The position numbers were made by a program, and so were the translations under genes. 64,000 bases of DNA from JAJRRS01 sp965230275 (lineage in GTDB: Bacteria > Planctomycetota > Phycisphaerae > Phycisphaerales > Phycisphaeraceae): assembly GCA_965230275.1 (NCBI GenBank), contig CBDDKO010000002.1:3286001-3350000 (forward strand), in the 5' to 3' direction. Every line of letters begins with the position of its first letter. The first letter of the stretch is position 1. The notes below the pieces were generated by a model. That model ran no database searches. It saw only the letters and a program-made list of their open reading frames with translations, and was not told where the DNA came from. Shown piece after piece: positions 1 through 8,970 of the stretch.

Positions 1-588
1 GGCCTGTTCCTTGTGGGGGCGGACCTTGGCGGCAGGGTTGGTGTGATTGGGCAGGCGGATGCTGTGCTGTTCGGATGCCCAGTTAAAGAGCCGCCGCAGG
101 ATGGAGCGGTAGTGGTTGGCGGTCTTGGGTTTCAGGCCCTGGTCACGGACCTTGAAGTCAATGAACGCGGCGATCTGGGCGGTGGTGATCGCTTCGAAAC
201 AGCTTGCCTCAATGATGGGCAGATTCCAGCGGCGGTCTGTCTTGCTCTGTGACTTCTTCTTGCGGGCTTTGGCTGACGGTTTTCGGCTGGTGATGGTCAG
301 GGCTTCACAGCAGGGGCCGAAAGCCTCACGCAGGTAATAGACATCGGTCTGGGCACTCTTGGGTGTCTTCACCGCCCGGATGTGATCTACGTAGGCTTGG
401 AGCACCCCCGGAATGGGGGAGCGTGTGGGCAGGGGGTGCTCGCCACCCTGAGCCAACTCTGATTCACAGCGACGCTGCAGCTCACGGGCTACCTGATAGG
501 AATCGGTGCCCAGCGACTTCTGCTTCTGCTTGCCGCCGATGTAGTACTTGATGTAGTAGCGCTTGCCACGCTTGAACAGGTAAGCCAC
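1..588 (-). CDS. Tyrosine recombinase / phage-type integrase (N-terminal part, runs off the window)
   Basis: Reading leftwards from 588, a GTG start (VAYLFKRGKRYYIKYYIGG) opens a frame with no stop to the window edge, giving 196 residues. A strong ribosome site, GGGAGG, lies at 594-599, which supports the GTG. Residues 1-40 have the basic, tyrosine-rich arm-binding look of phage-type integrases. Residues about 60-190 (YVDHIRAVK, then AQIAAFIDFKVRD and KTANHYRSILRRLFNWA) match the SAM-like core-binding domain. The catalytic R-H-R-Y domain would lie to the left and is not seen. The gene points away from the initiator tRNA-Met at 727-800, the usual arrangement when an element has integrated in a tRNA 3' end. 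Family call is good; the element's identity and extent are unknown. Confidence 0.8.
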   Translation of the reverse strand, partial: MAYLFKRGKRYYIKYYIGGKQKQKSLGTDSYQVARELQRRCESELAQGGEHPLPTRSPIPGVLQAYVDHIRAVKTPKSAQTDVYYLREAFGPCCEALTITSRKPSAKARKKKSQSKTDRRWNLPIIEASCFEAITTAQIAAFIDFKVRDQGLKPKTANHYRSILRRLFNWASEQHSIRLPNHTNPAAKVRPHKEQA

Positions 589-640
589 GATTGCCTCCCA
601 CCGTTAAGTGCCGGGAAGCGAGCCGTCTTTGCACGCGCCG

Positions 641-663
641 TATGGTGCAATTTATGGTGCAAT
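641..663. repeat. Two tandem 11-bp repeats upstream of the integrase
   Basis: The 11-mer TATGGTGCAAT occurs at 641-651 and again at 653-663, a 12-bp period close to one helical turn. It lies between the integrase start and the tRNA, where integrase arm-type or repressor sites are common. Its function is inferred only from position. Confidence 0.5.
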
Positions 664-681
664 CTGCCATTTTGGCGCATT

Positions 682-712
682 AAAAAAGGGACTCGCGTGA
701 ACCGCAAGTCCC
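682..712 (-). terminator. Rho-independent terminator of tRNA-Met
   Basis: On the minus strand GGGACT-T-GCG, a five-base loop, then CGC-G-AGTCCC is followed directly by six T (plus-strand A at 682-687). It lies 15 bases after the tRNA 3' end and would separate tRNA transcription from the integrase. Confidence 0.8.
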
Positions 713-726
713 TGTGTGGCAAGCAA

Positions 727-800
<74 letters not shown>

Positions 801-811
801 TTCGTTAAACC

Positions 812-841
812 ATTATAAGCACGATCCGCTAAGAGGGTCAA
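812..841 (-). promoter_or_regulatory. Sigma-70-type promoter of tRNA-fMet
   Basis: On the minus strand TTGACC (836-841) and a perfect TATAAT (812-817) are separated by 18 bases and end 11 bases before the tRNA 5' end. Position and near-consensus hexamers fit a strong constitutive tRNA promoter. Confidence 0.65.
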
Positions 842-1086
842 CACCGACACACCGCTGCCGCCATCGGCTGTTAATGGATGTGGACAAACGTTTTGTGCAC
901 GCCCTGTGTATTCCTTGGGGGTTACACGCCGCGGGCAATACAACCCCACTGATTCGCGTTATGTTATAAGTTGCCTGAACAACGGGATGGTGTTGGTACG
1001 TCTATATATAGATGTCCACGCAGGTGGAAAAAAGCAATCGAACCGGCAATGTGCCGACAGGCTGGCCGGGTGTGACAGTTGTATCC

Positions 1087-2997
1087 ATGGAAAAGATAAA
1101 GAAATACAATCGCATCGGGCTTGCGGCGATCGGCTGCTGGGTCGTGATGGTCGCGTGTGTCGTCGGGGGCTGTAAGCCAGGCGACTATCGTCGTGAAGCC
1201 GACGATGTGGCTGCCGGCATCATCAGCCAGAAGCAGCTTGAAGGCCTGGGACGAGAACAAGCATTCACCATCGAGAAGCCCGAGTTGACGCTTCGGCGTC
1301 GGCTCATGGAGGCCCAGCAACTGGCCCGTTCCCACGACGCGTCGCTTGGGGTCTCCGAGCTTCAGCCCATCCCGCACTGGCCCGAGGATGACTACCTCAA
1401 GCAAGGCGAAGGCGAATCCGATGACCTGATGCCGGTAACGCCCGGCGAGCCGCTGAAACTCGGGCTGATGGATGCACTGCGTGTCGCCGCGGGGAACAGC
1501 CGGGAGTACCAGTCGCAGAAAGAAAGCGTCTACCGGGCCGCCCTCGCGCTGGACCTGGAGCGCGACGCTTTCCGCACCACCTTTGCCGGGGTCACCAGTG
1601 CCGATATCAGCCACAACCCCGGCGTCGATCCCGAGGTCTCCGGGATCGACAGCAACACGGAATTCAGCTTCACACAACGTTTCCAGAACGGCCTGACACT
1701 TTCGGGCGCAATCGCGCTCGATGTCGCCAAATTGCTGACGCAGGACCGCTCGTCGAGCAACGCCCTCTCCGCCGACTTCTCGGTTGAATTGCCGCTACTT
1801 AGGGGTTCGGGCAAGCACATCGTGGCCGAGCCGCTGGTTCAGTCCGAACGGGATGCGCTGTACGCGATCTACCGCTTTGAGCGATTCAAGCGCACCTTTG
1901 CGGTGGACATCGCCAGCAGCTACCTGACCGTCCTGCAGCAGCTGGACCGTATTCAGAATCAGGAAGACAACTACCGAGGGTTGGCCATCACGGTCCGTCA
2001 GGTCAAGCGTGAGGCCGAGGCGGGCAGGCAATCCCAGATCGAGGTGGACCGGGCGCTGCAGGATGAATTAAGCGCCCGCCAGAGCTGGATCTCCGCCCAG
2101 CAGTCCTACGAACGCAGCCTGGACGGGTTCAAGCTCACGCTCGGGTTGCCGGTCGACGCATTGATCGAACTGGACCGAGACGAGCTGGGTCAGTTGGCGC
2201 AGGTCGTGCAGGAGTCTTTGCCCAAGGTGGATGATGAAGAAGAAGACGCCGAAGAAACGCTCCCAGCCGACGCACCGGTGACACTGGTCACGCCCAGCAG
2301 GGAGGGCGCCGGGCCGATGGAGTTGCCCGAAGCGGTCGCGATGGACCTTGCGCTGGACAACCGGCTGGACCTGCGCATCGCTCAGAGCGAGGTGTATGAC
2401 ACACAGCGACAGGTCGTCATTGCGGCGGACGCCTTAGGCGCGGAGCTGACTCTCCTGGGCCGGGCCTCGGCAGGGGAGGGGCGTTCCTTATCTTCAGCCG
2501 ATGAGCCGGACGCGTTTGATCCCCGTTTTGACCAGGGTTTTTATGACGCGCTGCTGACGCTGGACCTGCCGATCGAGCGGACCCGTGAGCGAAACGCCTA
2601 CCGCAACCGCCTGATCGACCTCAAGCGTGCCGTGCGGGATTTTCAGGAGACGGAAGACCGCGTCAAGCTCGACGTGCGTAATATTCTCCGAGACCTGCTG
2701 GAGGCACGTGAGTCGCTGCGGATCCAGGCAGGGGCGGTCGAACTGGCGCAGGAGCGCGTCAAGAGCACGGACCTGTTGCTGCAGGCCGGTCGGGGCAGCA
2801 TCCGTAACGCCCTGGACGCGAAGGACGATCTGGTTCAATCGCAGAACAGACTGACCAATGCTTTGGTGGCGTACCTGATCGCCGAGCTGGAGATCCAGCG
2901 TGACATGGGCGTTTTAGAAGTGAACGAGCACGGGCTCTGGCAGCCTTACGATCCGAAGGAGGTACACGATGGCGGCGACGATCACCACAGCGGGTAA
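1087..2997 (+). CDS. TolC-like outer-membrane efflux lipoprotein
   Basis: The 636-residue product begins MEKIKKYNRIGLAAIGCWVV and has a lipobox (VVGGC), so it is probably a lipoprotein. I preferred this ATG over an in-frame one at 1012 because it places the basic n-region directly before the hydrophobic core. The body shows the alternating helical and strand pattern of outer-membrane factors, in two halves (about residues 120-370 and 410-610), with typical phrases such as LDLRIAQSEVYDTQRQVV and ALDAKDDLVQSQNRLTNALV. A very acidic insert (DDEEEDAEETLPAD) separates the halves. It overlaps the next gene by 29 bases, so it is the first gene of a tripartite ABC efflux operon. The substrate is unknown. 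The 286-base leader (801-1086) carries a TCTATATATAGA palindrome near 1002-1013 and nothing else I recognise. Confidence 0.85.
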   Translation: MEKIKKYNRIGLAAIGCWVVMVACVVGGCKPGDYRREADDVAAGIISQKQLEGLGREQAFTIEKPELTLRRRLMEAQQLARSHDASLGVSELQPIPHWPEDDYLKQGEGESDDLMPVTPGEPLKLGLMDALRVAAGNSREYQSQKESVYRAALALDLERDAFRTTFAGVTSADISHNPGVDPEVSGIDSNTEFSFTQRFQNGLTLSGAIALDVAKLLTQDRSSSNALSADFSVELPLLRGSGKHIVAEPLVQSERDALYAIYRFERFKRTFAVDIASSYLTVLQQLDRIQNQEDNYRGLAITVRQVKREAEAGRQSQIEVDRALQDELSARQSWISAQQSYERSLDGFKLTLGLPVDALIELDRDELGQLAQVVQESLPKVDDEEEDAEETLPADAPVTLVTPSREGAGPMELPEAVAMDLALDNRLDLRIAQSEVYDTQRQVVIAADALGAELTLLGRASAGEGRSLSSADEPDAFDPRFDQGFYDALLTLDLPIERTRERNAYRNRLIDLKRAVRDFQETEDRVKLDVRNILRDLLEARESLRIQAGAVELAQERVKSTDLLLQAGRGSIRNALDAKDDLVQSQNRLTNALVAYLIAELEIQRDMGVLEVNEHGLWQPYDPKEVHDGGDDHHSG

Positions 2998-4747
2998 AAC
3001 CCCGCCCCGTTCCCGGGCGGCGGCCTGGTGGCGATCCTGGCCCGTGTTTGGCGGCGCGCTGGTCGTGGCTGTGCTGCTGGGCTGGCTTGGTATCAGCAGC
3101 CTGTCGGACGGCGAGTCGGTCAGCGCCAACGGCCCGATCCACATCGTCGAACGCGAGCCGCTCACCATCCACGTCACCGAGTCAGGCACGATCCAGACGC
3201 GCGAACAGGTCGTCCTGAAAAGCGAAGTCGAAGGCCAAACCACCATCATCTGGATTATCGAAGAAGGCAAGCACGTCAATGAGGGGGACCTCCTGGTCGA
3301 ACTCGACGCCAGCGAACTCGACGACAGGCTGGTGGACCAGCAGATCCGCGTCCAGAACGCCGACGCCGCCTTCATCCGCGCACGGGAAAACCTGGAGATT
3401 ACCCGCAGCAGGGGCGACAGCGATGTCGACAAGGCCGAGCTCGATTATGAGTTCGCCCAGGAAGACCAGAAGAAGTACGTCGAGGGCGAATACCCCAAAG
3501 AGCTTGATGAGATGGACGCCAAGATCAAGCTCGCCGAGGGCGACCTCGAGGATGCCGAGAACACCGCCACATGGTCCCAGAAGCTGTTCGACGACAAGTA
3601 CATCGCCGAGGCCGACCTCACACGTGACAAGCTTCGGCGGGATCGTGCCGCGCTGGACTTGAAAACCGCCAAAGCCAACCGCGCTCTGCTCGTGGACTAC
3701 ACCTACAAGCGACGGGTCCGTGAGCTGGAAAGCGAAGTCGAGCAGAGCAAGATGGCCCTGGACCGGGTCAAACGCCAGGCCCTGGCTAATGTCGTGCAGG
3801 AGGAGGCCGACCTCAAGGCCAAGGAGTCCGAGCTCGCCCGGCAGAAAGACCGGCTGACGAAGATCGAAGACCAACTCAGCAAGACCAAAATCCACTCACC
3901 CACCTCGGGGATGGTCGTATACGCCACGACCGGTCGGGACCGTCGCTGGGGCAATGACGAGCCGCTCGAGGCAGGCCGGGCCGTACGTGAACGCGAGGAG
4001 ATCATCCACCTGCCCACCGCCAGCAGCATGCTCGTCAACGTGAAGGTTCACGAGTCCAGCCTGAAGAAGGTCAAGGTCGGCCAGCCCGTGAACATCTACA
4101 TCAACGCACTGCCCGAAAAACAATTCATCGGCCAAGTCGCCCGCATCGCGCCGCTCCCCGATGCCCAGAACTTCTGGCGCGGTAACCCCGACCTGAAGGT
4201 CTACAACACCGAGATCCACCTCGACGGCAGCTTAGAGGGCGTCCGCACCGGCATGACGTGCAAGGCCGAGATCATCGTCGAGCAACACGACGACGTGATC
4301 GCCATCCCCGTCCAGTGTGTCGTCAAGATCGGGTCGCAGCCCACCGTTTATGTCCGGCGCGGCGGCAGGGATGTGTCCGTACCCGTAGAGATCGGCCTGG
4401 ATAACGAGGACCGGATCCATATCATCTCGGGCCTGTCCGCCGGTGATCGCATCCTCACCAACCCGCCGCTCGACGGCGTCGATCCTAACGGTTCACGAAA
4501 CAACAACACGGCTGCCGCGAAATCAGCTGGCGACACCTCCGACGAAAATGATCAGTCGAAGCAACAATCGGATGCGCCTGCCAAACCATCCGCAGACGCC
4601 AAGCCCTCTGCCGAGCAGATCGAGAAGATGCGTGAGAGCGTCAAGAACATGACCCCCGAGCAGCGCAAGGCCATGCTTCAACGTATGCAACAACAGCAAG
4701 AAGGTACGTCTTCCACGCCCACCGACGCACAGTCGCCGCAGAAGTAA
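2969..4747 (+). CDS. MacA/HlyD-type periplasmic adaptor of ABC efflux pump
   Basis: The 592-residue membrane-fusion protein has one N-terminal transmembrane segment (about residues 25-45), a barrel-sandwich start (HVTESGTIQTREQVVLKSEVEG), a long coiled-coil hairpin (about 120-300, rich in K/E/D heptads), the second lipoyl half (KIHSPTSGMVVYA) and beta-barrel and membrane-proximal domains (PVQCVVKIGSQPTVYV). A perfect AAGGAGGT lies at 2956-2963. The last 75 residues are a low-complexity S/D/K/Q tail followed by SAEQIEKMRESVKNMTPEQR, an extension beyond the usual MacA end that may form a periplasmic helix. It would bridge the TolC-like protein to the ABC permease. Confidence 0.88.
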   Translation: MAATITTAGKTPPRSRAAAWWRSWPVFGGALVVAVLLGWLGISSLSDGESVSANGPIHIVEREPLTIHVTESGTIQTREQVVLKSEVEGQTTIIWIIEEGKHVNEGDLLVELDASELDDRLVDQQIRVQNADAAFIRARENLEITRSRGDSDVDKAELDYEFAQEDQKKYVEGEYPKELDEMDAKIKLAEGDLEDAENTATWSQKLFDDKYIAEADLTRDKLRRDRAALDLKTAKANRALLVDYTYKRRVRELESEVEQSKMALDRVKRQALANVVQEEADLKAKESELARQKDRLTKIEDQLSKTKIHSPTSGMVVYATTGRDRRWGNDEPLEAGRAVREREEIIHLPTASSMLVNVKVHESSLKKVKVGQPVNIYINALPEKQFIGQVARIAPLPDAQNFWRGNPDLKVYNTEIHLDGSLEGVRTGMTCKAEIIVEQHDDVIAIPVQCVVKIGSQPTVYVRRGGRDVSVPVEIGLDNEDRIHIISGLSAGDRILTNPPLDGVDPNGSRNNNTAAAKSAGDTSDENDQSKQQSDAPAKPSADAKPSAEQIEKMRESVKNMTPEQRKAMLQRMQQQQEGTSSTPTDAQSPQK

Positions 4748-4748
4748 T

Positions 4749-5480
4749 ATGCCCTTGTCCACGCCAGAAACATACCCGGCCGATGGCCGTGCGGGCCGGC
4801 CGTTAATCGAGCTGAAAAGCCTGCGCAAGACCTACCAGATGGGGACCCAGCAAGTCCACGCGCTGGCCGGTGTGGACCTGACACTGGGGCGGGGCGAGTT
4901 CTGGGCCATCCTCGGGGCGTCGGGCTCCGGCAAGAGCACGATGCTCAACGTCCTGGGCTGCCTGGATCGGCCCAGTTCCGGCTCGTACCACCTCGAAGGG
5001 CAGGACGTCGCCGACCTCGATGACGACGCGCTCAGCGAGTTCCGCCTGCGCCACCTCGGCTTTATCTTCCAGAGTTTCAACCTGATCCCGCAACTCACCG
5101 TGCGCGAGAACATCGAGCTCCCGCTGTATTACCTCGGCTGGGACGCCGAAGAAAGCGCAGCGCACGCCGCCAAACTCGCCGACCGCGTCGGGTTGGGCGA
5201 TCGGCTCGGACACCGGCCAAGCGAGCTCTCAGGCGGCCAGCAGCAGCGCGTCGCCGTCGCACGCGCCCTGGCCAATGACCCGCCCGTCCTGCTCGCCGAC
5301 GAACCGACCGGCAACCTCGACTCGTCCACCAGCTCGCAGATCATGAGCCTGCTCGACGAACTCAACGCCCAAGGCAAGACCATCATCATGGTCACCCACG
5401 AACAAGACATCGCCGCACACGCGCAGCACCGCCTGCACATGAAAGACGGCGTCATCGACCACATCGAGAGGGACGCCTGA
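4749..5480 (+). CDS. MacB/LolD-type ABC transporter ATPase
   Basis: The 243-residue ATPase has Walker A GASGSGKST (residues 56-64), a Q-loop (FIFQSFNLIPQLT), the signature LSGGQQQR, Walker B VLLADEPTGNLD and the H-switch VTHEQD. This combination is typical of the MacB/LolD/FtsE group. The start lies one base after the adaptor stop. The stop TGA overlaps an ATG as TGATG, which before a 104-bp insertion would have been the permease start. It energises export by the adaptor-permease complex at the inner membrane. Confidence 0.93.
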   Translation: MPLSTPETYPADGRAGRPLIELKSLRKTYQMGTQQVHALAGVDLTLGRGEFWAILGASGSGKSTMLNVLGCLDRPSSGSYHLEGQDVADLDDDALSEFRLRHLGFIFQSFNLIPQLTVRENIELPLYYLGWDAEESAAHAAKLADRVGLGDRLGHRPSELSGGQQQRVAVARALANDPPVLLADEPTGNLDSSTSSQIMSLLDELNAQGKTIIMVTHEQDIAAHAQHRLHMKDGVIDHIERDA

Positions 5481-5586
5481 TGCACGAAGTCCCTCCCCTC
5501 AACACGCGAAGTCTCCCCGCCCCCGCGTTTAGCGAGGCAGCTTGCTGCCGCTCCCCCCATCGCCATATGCAGGGGGACGCCTGATG
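5470..5586. repeat. REP-like 104-bp insert bounded by 13-bp direct repeats
   Basis: GGGACGCCTGATG occurs at 5470-5482 and again at 5574-5586, exactly 104 bases apart. Each copy holds a stop/start overlap TGATG. The intervening DNA contains the palindrome GTTTAGCGAGGCAG-CTT-GCTGCC, related to other intergenic palindromes of this window (11935, 16080, 63261). From 5480 it also reads as a 34-codon frame ending in the second TGATG, so translational coupling to the permease could survive the insertion. Confidence 0.7.
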
Positions 5587-6849
5587 ACCACGAGCAAGCT
5601 CATACGCATGCTCCGCCTGGGCATCAAGAGCCTGCTGCTGCACAAGCTGCGCTCGGCCCTGACGATGCTGGGCGTGGTCTTCGGCGTCGGCGCGGTTGTC
5701 GCCATGCTCGCCGTCGGCGAGGGCGCGAGCATTAAGGCGCTGGCGGAGATCCGGGCGCTCGGCTCGAACAACATCATGCTCACCAGCCAGCAGAGCGCCG
5801 ACAACCAGGCCGCCGAGGGCAACCGCGCCATGGTCAAGGCGTACGGCCTGTTCTACGACGACGAGAAACGCATCAACAACACGTTCAACCACGTCAAGCT
5901 CACCGTCCCCACCAAGGATCTGCGCAAAAACGCGTTCTACGGCGAACGCGCCCACGAACTGCTCATCGTCGGGACCACCCCCGACTGGTTCGAGCTGGTC
6001 CCCCGCGAAGTCATCGTCGGGCGTGTCATGCTCCCACGCGATATCCAGACCTCCGCCAACGTCTGTGTCCTCACAGAGTCAGGCGCACGCAATCTCCTGG
6101 CCGGCAGCGGCATCATCGGCGAGTCCATCCAAGTAGGTTCGGACCTCTACCGTGTCATCGGCATCGTCAAGAACGAACAGGTGGCCGGCGGGGCACGCAC
6201 CCCCGATTCCGAGGTCGATGCCTACATCCCCATCAACGTTGCCAAAGAGCGCTACTCCGACCTGATGATCCGCCGGGCGTCCGGCTCTTTCCAGGCCGAG
6301 CATGTCGAGCTGCACCGCATCCTCATCGCTGTGGACGAGACCGAAAACGTCGAGTCCGTTGCCGCGGGGATCGAGCGGATGATGCAGATCACGCACCCCG
6401 ACGGGGACTACGAACTGTTCGTCCCCCTCGCTTTGCTCCGCGCCGCCGAGGCTCAGGCCAACATCTGGACCTGGACGCTCTTCTCCATCGCCGCGATCAG
6501 CCTGCTCGTGGGCGGCATCGGCATCATGAACATCATGCTCGCCTCCGTCACCGAACGCACCCGCGAGATCGGCATCCGACGCGCGATCGGCGCCAAGAAG
6601 AAGCAGATCGTCAGCCAGTTCCTCGTCGAGACCGTCGTCCTCTCCGCCATGGGCGGGTTCATCGGCACGCTCGTCGGTCCCGCCATCGCCATGGGCATCA
6701 CCGCCATGTCCGGCATCGACACCATCGTCCCCGTTTACAGCATCGTCCTCGCCGTCGGCATCTCCATGTTCATCGGTATCGTCTTCGGCCTCTACCCCGC
6801 CGTCCGCGCCGCCAACCTCGACCCCATCGTCGCGCTACGCCACGATTAA
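5584..6849 (+). CDS. MacB-type ABC permease
   Basis: The 421-residue permease has the MacB/FtsX topology: one N-terminal transmembrane helix (about residues 15-40, LRSALTMLGVVFGVGAVVAM), a large periplasmic MacB-PCD domain (about 45-290), and three C-terminal helices including GGIGIMNIMLASVTERTREI and the closing FGLYPAVRAANLDPIVALRH. The last motif is diagnostic of this family. An ATG at 5542 is in frame, but 5584 fits the family start (MTTSKLIRMLRLGIKSLLLH) and overlaps a TGA as TGATG. It completes the efflux operon. Typical MacAB-like substrates are macrolides, peptides or lipid-linked molecules; the substrate here cannot be told. Confidence 0.92.
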   Translation: MTTSKLIRMLRLGIKSLLLHKLRSALTMLGVVFGVGAVVAMLAVGEGASIKALAEIRALGSNNIMLTSQQSADNQAAEGNRAMVKAYGLFYDDEKRINNTFNHVKLTVPTKDLRKNAFYGERAHELLIVGTTPDWFELVPREVIVGRVMLPRDIQTSANVCVLTESGARNLLAGSGIIGESIQVGSDLYRVIGIVKNEQVAGGARTPDSEVDAYIPINVAKERYSDLMIRRASGSFQAEHVELHRILIAVDETENVESVAAGIERMMQITHPDGDYELFVPLALLRAAEAQANIWTWTLFSIAAISLLVGGIGIMNIMLASVTERTREIGIRRAIGAKKKQIVSQFLVETVVLSAMGGFIGTLVGPAIAMGITAMSGIDTIVPVYSIVLAVGISMFIGIVFGLYPAVRAANLDPIVALRHD

Positions 6850-6989
6850 TACCCTCCGCCCTCATACGCCCTCGAAACATTGCGCGCACGTTCCACGCTT
6901 GCGCCTTACCCTTCCAACTCGCCCCCCGATTCCCTATCATGTCCCACAACTAATCACTAACCACTATTTACCAACCACGGACCCCACCC

Positions 6990-7895
6990 TTGGCCGGATC
7001 AAGCAAGAAAGTCATCTACGCCGCGCTGATCGGTAATGGGCTGATCTCGATCACCAAGTTCGCCGCCGCCGCGTTCACCGGTTCCTCCGCCATGCTCGCC
7101 GAGGGCATCCACTCGGTCGTCGATACCGGCAACCAGGTCCTGCTGCTGTTCGGGCTCAAGCGCGCCAAGATCCCCGCCGACGAGCGCTACCCGTTCGGGC
7201 ACGGCAAGGAGATCTACTTCTGGGCCTTCATCGTCGCGATGCTCATCTTCGCCGTCGGCGCCGCCGTCTCGATCTATAAGGGCGTCCACCACGTCCTGCA
7301 CCCCGTGGAAATCAAGAGCCCGATGGTCAACTACGTCGTCCTCGGGCTGGCGATGGTCTTCGAGGGGTTCGCCTGGTACATGGCGTTCGTGGAGTTCAAA
7401 AAAGCCAAGGGCAAGTGGGGATACTTCGAAGCGGTACGCCGCGGCAAAGACCCGTCGATCTTCGTCGTCCTCTTCGAAGACTCCGCCGCCATGGTCGGCC
7501 TGATCGTCGCCTTCATCGGTGTGCTGCTCAGCCAGATCACCGGCATCCACGAGTTTGACGGCATCGCCTCGATCTTCATCGGCCTGGTCCTCGCCGGCAC
7601 CGCCGCCTGGCTCGCCTTCGAGACCCACAGCCTCCTGATCGGCGAGAGCGCCAACAAGCACGTCGTCGCCGGCATCCGCCAGATCGTCGCCGACCAGCCC
7701 GACGTCGATCAGGTCAACGAAGTCCTGACCATGCACATGGGCCCCGAGTTCGTCCTCCTGAACCTCAGCGTGGACTTCAACGACACCGCCACCACCGAGA
7801 AACTCGAAACCCGCATCGCCCTGATCGACAAGCAGATCAAGCAAGCCTACCCCGAGGTAAAACGCATCTTCATCGAGGCGGAATCCGCTAAGTAG
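6990..7895 (+). CDS. CDF-family cation efflux protein
   Basis: The 301-residue product starts with TTG (MAGSSKKVIYAALIGNGLIS); no ATG lies in a better place. It has the cation diffusion facilitator layout: membrane helices across about residues 8-220, the metal-site motif HSVVDTGNQ in helix 2, the RYPFGHGKEIYFWAF signature before helix 3, and a second acidic site near HEFDGIASIFIG. The C-terminal cytoplasmic domain (about 225-300, VDQVNEVLTMHMGPEFVLLNLSVDF) is the usual dimerising ferredoxin-like fold. It probably exports Zn, Fe, Mn or Co in exchange for protons. The 140-base gap before it holds nothing I recognise; after the stop a GC-rich hairpin (CCCCCGGCTCTGCCGGGGG) at about 7919-7937 lacks a T-run. 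Confidence 0.9.
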   Translation: MAGSSKKVIYAALIGNGLISITKFAAAAFTGSSAMLAEGIHSVVDTGNQVLLLFGLKRAKIPADERYPFGHGKEIYFWAFIVAMLIFAVGAAVSIYKGVHHVLHPVEIKSPMVNYVVLGLAMVFEGFAWYMAFVEFKKAKGKWGYFEAVRRGKDPSIFVVLFEDSAAMVGLIVAFIGVLLSQITGIHEFDGIASIFIGLVLAGTAAWLAFETHSLLIGESANKHVVAGIRQIVADQPDVDQVNEVLTMHMGPEFVLLNLSVDFNDTATTEKLETRIALIDKQIKQAYPEVKRIFIEAESAK

Positions 7896-7992
7896 CCAAC
7901 TTTCTGCTTTCCCTCAGCCCCCGGCTCTGCCGGGGGATCGGTCACCACAAGACAAGTGATCACCACCGCGATCAACCGGGTACGATACATCC

Positions 7993-8811
7993 ATGCCCGA
8001 CGCCAAACCCATCACCAGCGCCGCCAACCCGCGGATCAAGGCCGCGGTCAAGCTGCGCCGCTCCCGCGATCGGCGTAAGACCGGGCTATTCCTCGCAGAG
8101 GGCCCGAGGGAAGTGGGGCGGGCGATTCATGCGGGGCTGGAAGTGCTGGAAGTTTACTTCAGTCCCGACTTGATGGATGAGCCAACTTTGTCCGGCGTCT
8201 TGTCGGGTTTGTCTGAATCGGCTTATGTCTATTCACTCCCGGGGGCACTGCTCAAGATGCTGGCATACCGTGACGAGCCGGAGGGCGTGATCGCTGTGGT
8301 GAAGCAACCGGTCTGGACGCTCGAAGACGTTTCCGAGGTATCGCGGGACGATCTGTTCCTGGTCGCGGTCGGCACCGCGAAGCCCGGCAACCTCGGCGCG
8401 ATGGCGCGCTCGGCCGAGGCCGCGGGATGCAAGGCGGTCCTGACCTGTGGCAACCCTGTCGACACCTTCAATCCCAACGCGATCCGCGCCTCGACCTGTG
8501 CGGTCTATACGCTGCCGATCATCAACACCGACGAGACCGACCTGATCCAGCACCTGCTCACCCTTGGCATCAAGATCGCGGCCACTACGCCCGACTCGGA
8601 TCGGTCGCAGCGCTACACCGACGCCGACCTCACCGGCCCGATCGCGCTGGTCATCGGCCCGGAAGATACCGGCCTAAGCGACGCCTGGCTCGAAGCCGCC
8701 GACACCTGCCTGTCGATCCCGACCATGGGCCAAACCGTTGATTCATTGAACGCCGCCAACGCCGCCGCCGTCGTACTCTTCGAAGCCGTCCGACAGCGGG
8801 GAAGTCGTTAA
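7993..8811 (+). CDS. SpoU/TrmH-family RNA 2'-O-methyltransferase
   Basis: The 272-residue protein begins with a substrate-binding N-terminal domain (SAANPRIKAAVKLRRSRDRRKTGLFLAEGPREV) and has the SpoU catalytic knot. Its three motifs are visible: GTAKPGNLGAMARSAEAAG, LVIGPEDTGLSD and SIPTMGQTVDSLNAANAAAV. These bind AdoMet and the 2'-OH of rRNA or tRNA. Which nucleotide is methylated cannot be told. The stop codon runs directly into a long inverted repeat (8811-8970). Confidence 0.9.
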   Translation: MPDAKPITSAANPRIKAAVKLRRSRDRRKTGLFLAEGPREVGRAIHAGLEVLEVYFSPDLMDEPTLSGVLSGLSESAYVYSLPGALLKMLAYRDEPEGVIAVVKQPVWTLEDVSEVSRDDLFLVAVGTAKPGNLGAMARSAEAAGCKAVLTCGNPVDTFNPNAIRASTCAVYTLPIINTDETDLIQHLLTLGIKIAATTPDSDRSQRYTDADLTGPIALVIGPEDTGLSDAWLEAADTCLSIPTMGQTVDSLNAANAAAVVLFEAVRQRGSR

Positions 8812-8970
8812 CCACAGAGAACACAGAGAGCATAGAGTCAGACTACAGAGGTATCCGCAGATGACACAGATTTAAGATCAGGATCTGAACCATGTCATCT
8901 ATCTTCGCAATCTGCATAATCTACGGATCACACTTGGTTTTATCTCTATGCACTCTGTGTTCTCTGTGGT
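8811..8970. repeat. 160-bp inverted repeat built of 9-bp CACAGAG-type units
   Basis: The first 27 bases (ACCACAGAG, AACACAGAG, AGCATAGAG) are the reverse complement of 8944-8970 with one mismatch. Inside, GTATCCGCAGATG..CAGATT pairs imperfectly with AATCTGCATAATCTACGGATC, so the whole unit could fold into one long hairpin. It lies between the SpoU gene and the next gene. The type resembles CACAGAG/CGCAGAT repeats I associate with planctomycete and related genomes; that link is from memory and untested here. Confidence 0.85.

Noticed and set aside
6999..7844. A 281-codon frame opposite the cation efflux gene
   Set aside because: It is a low-complexity D/E/V/G sequence mirroring the real membrane protein, without domains or ribosome site.
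7919..7937. Terminator after the cation efflux gene
   Set aside because: The GC hairpin is strong but lacks a T-run on either strand, so it is noted only as a hairpin.
8811..8970. CRISPR array
   Set aside because: The 9-bp units are contiguous and form an inverted repeat, with no spacers and no cas genes nearby.
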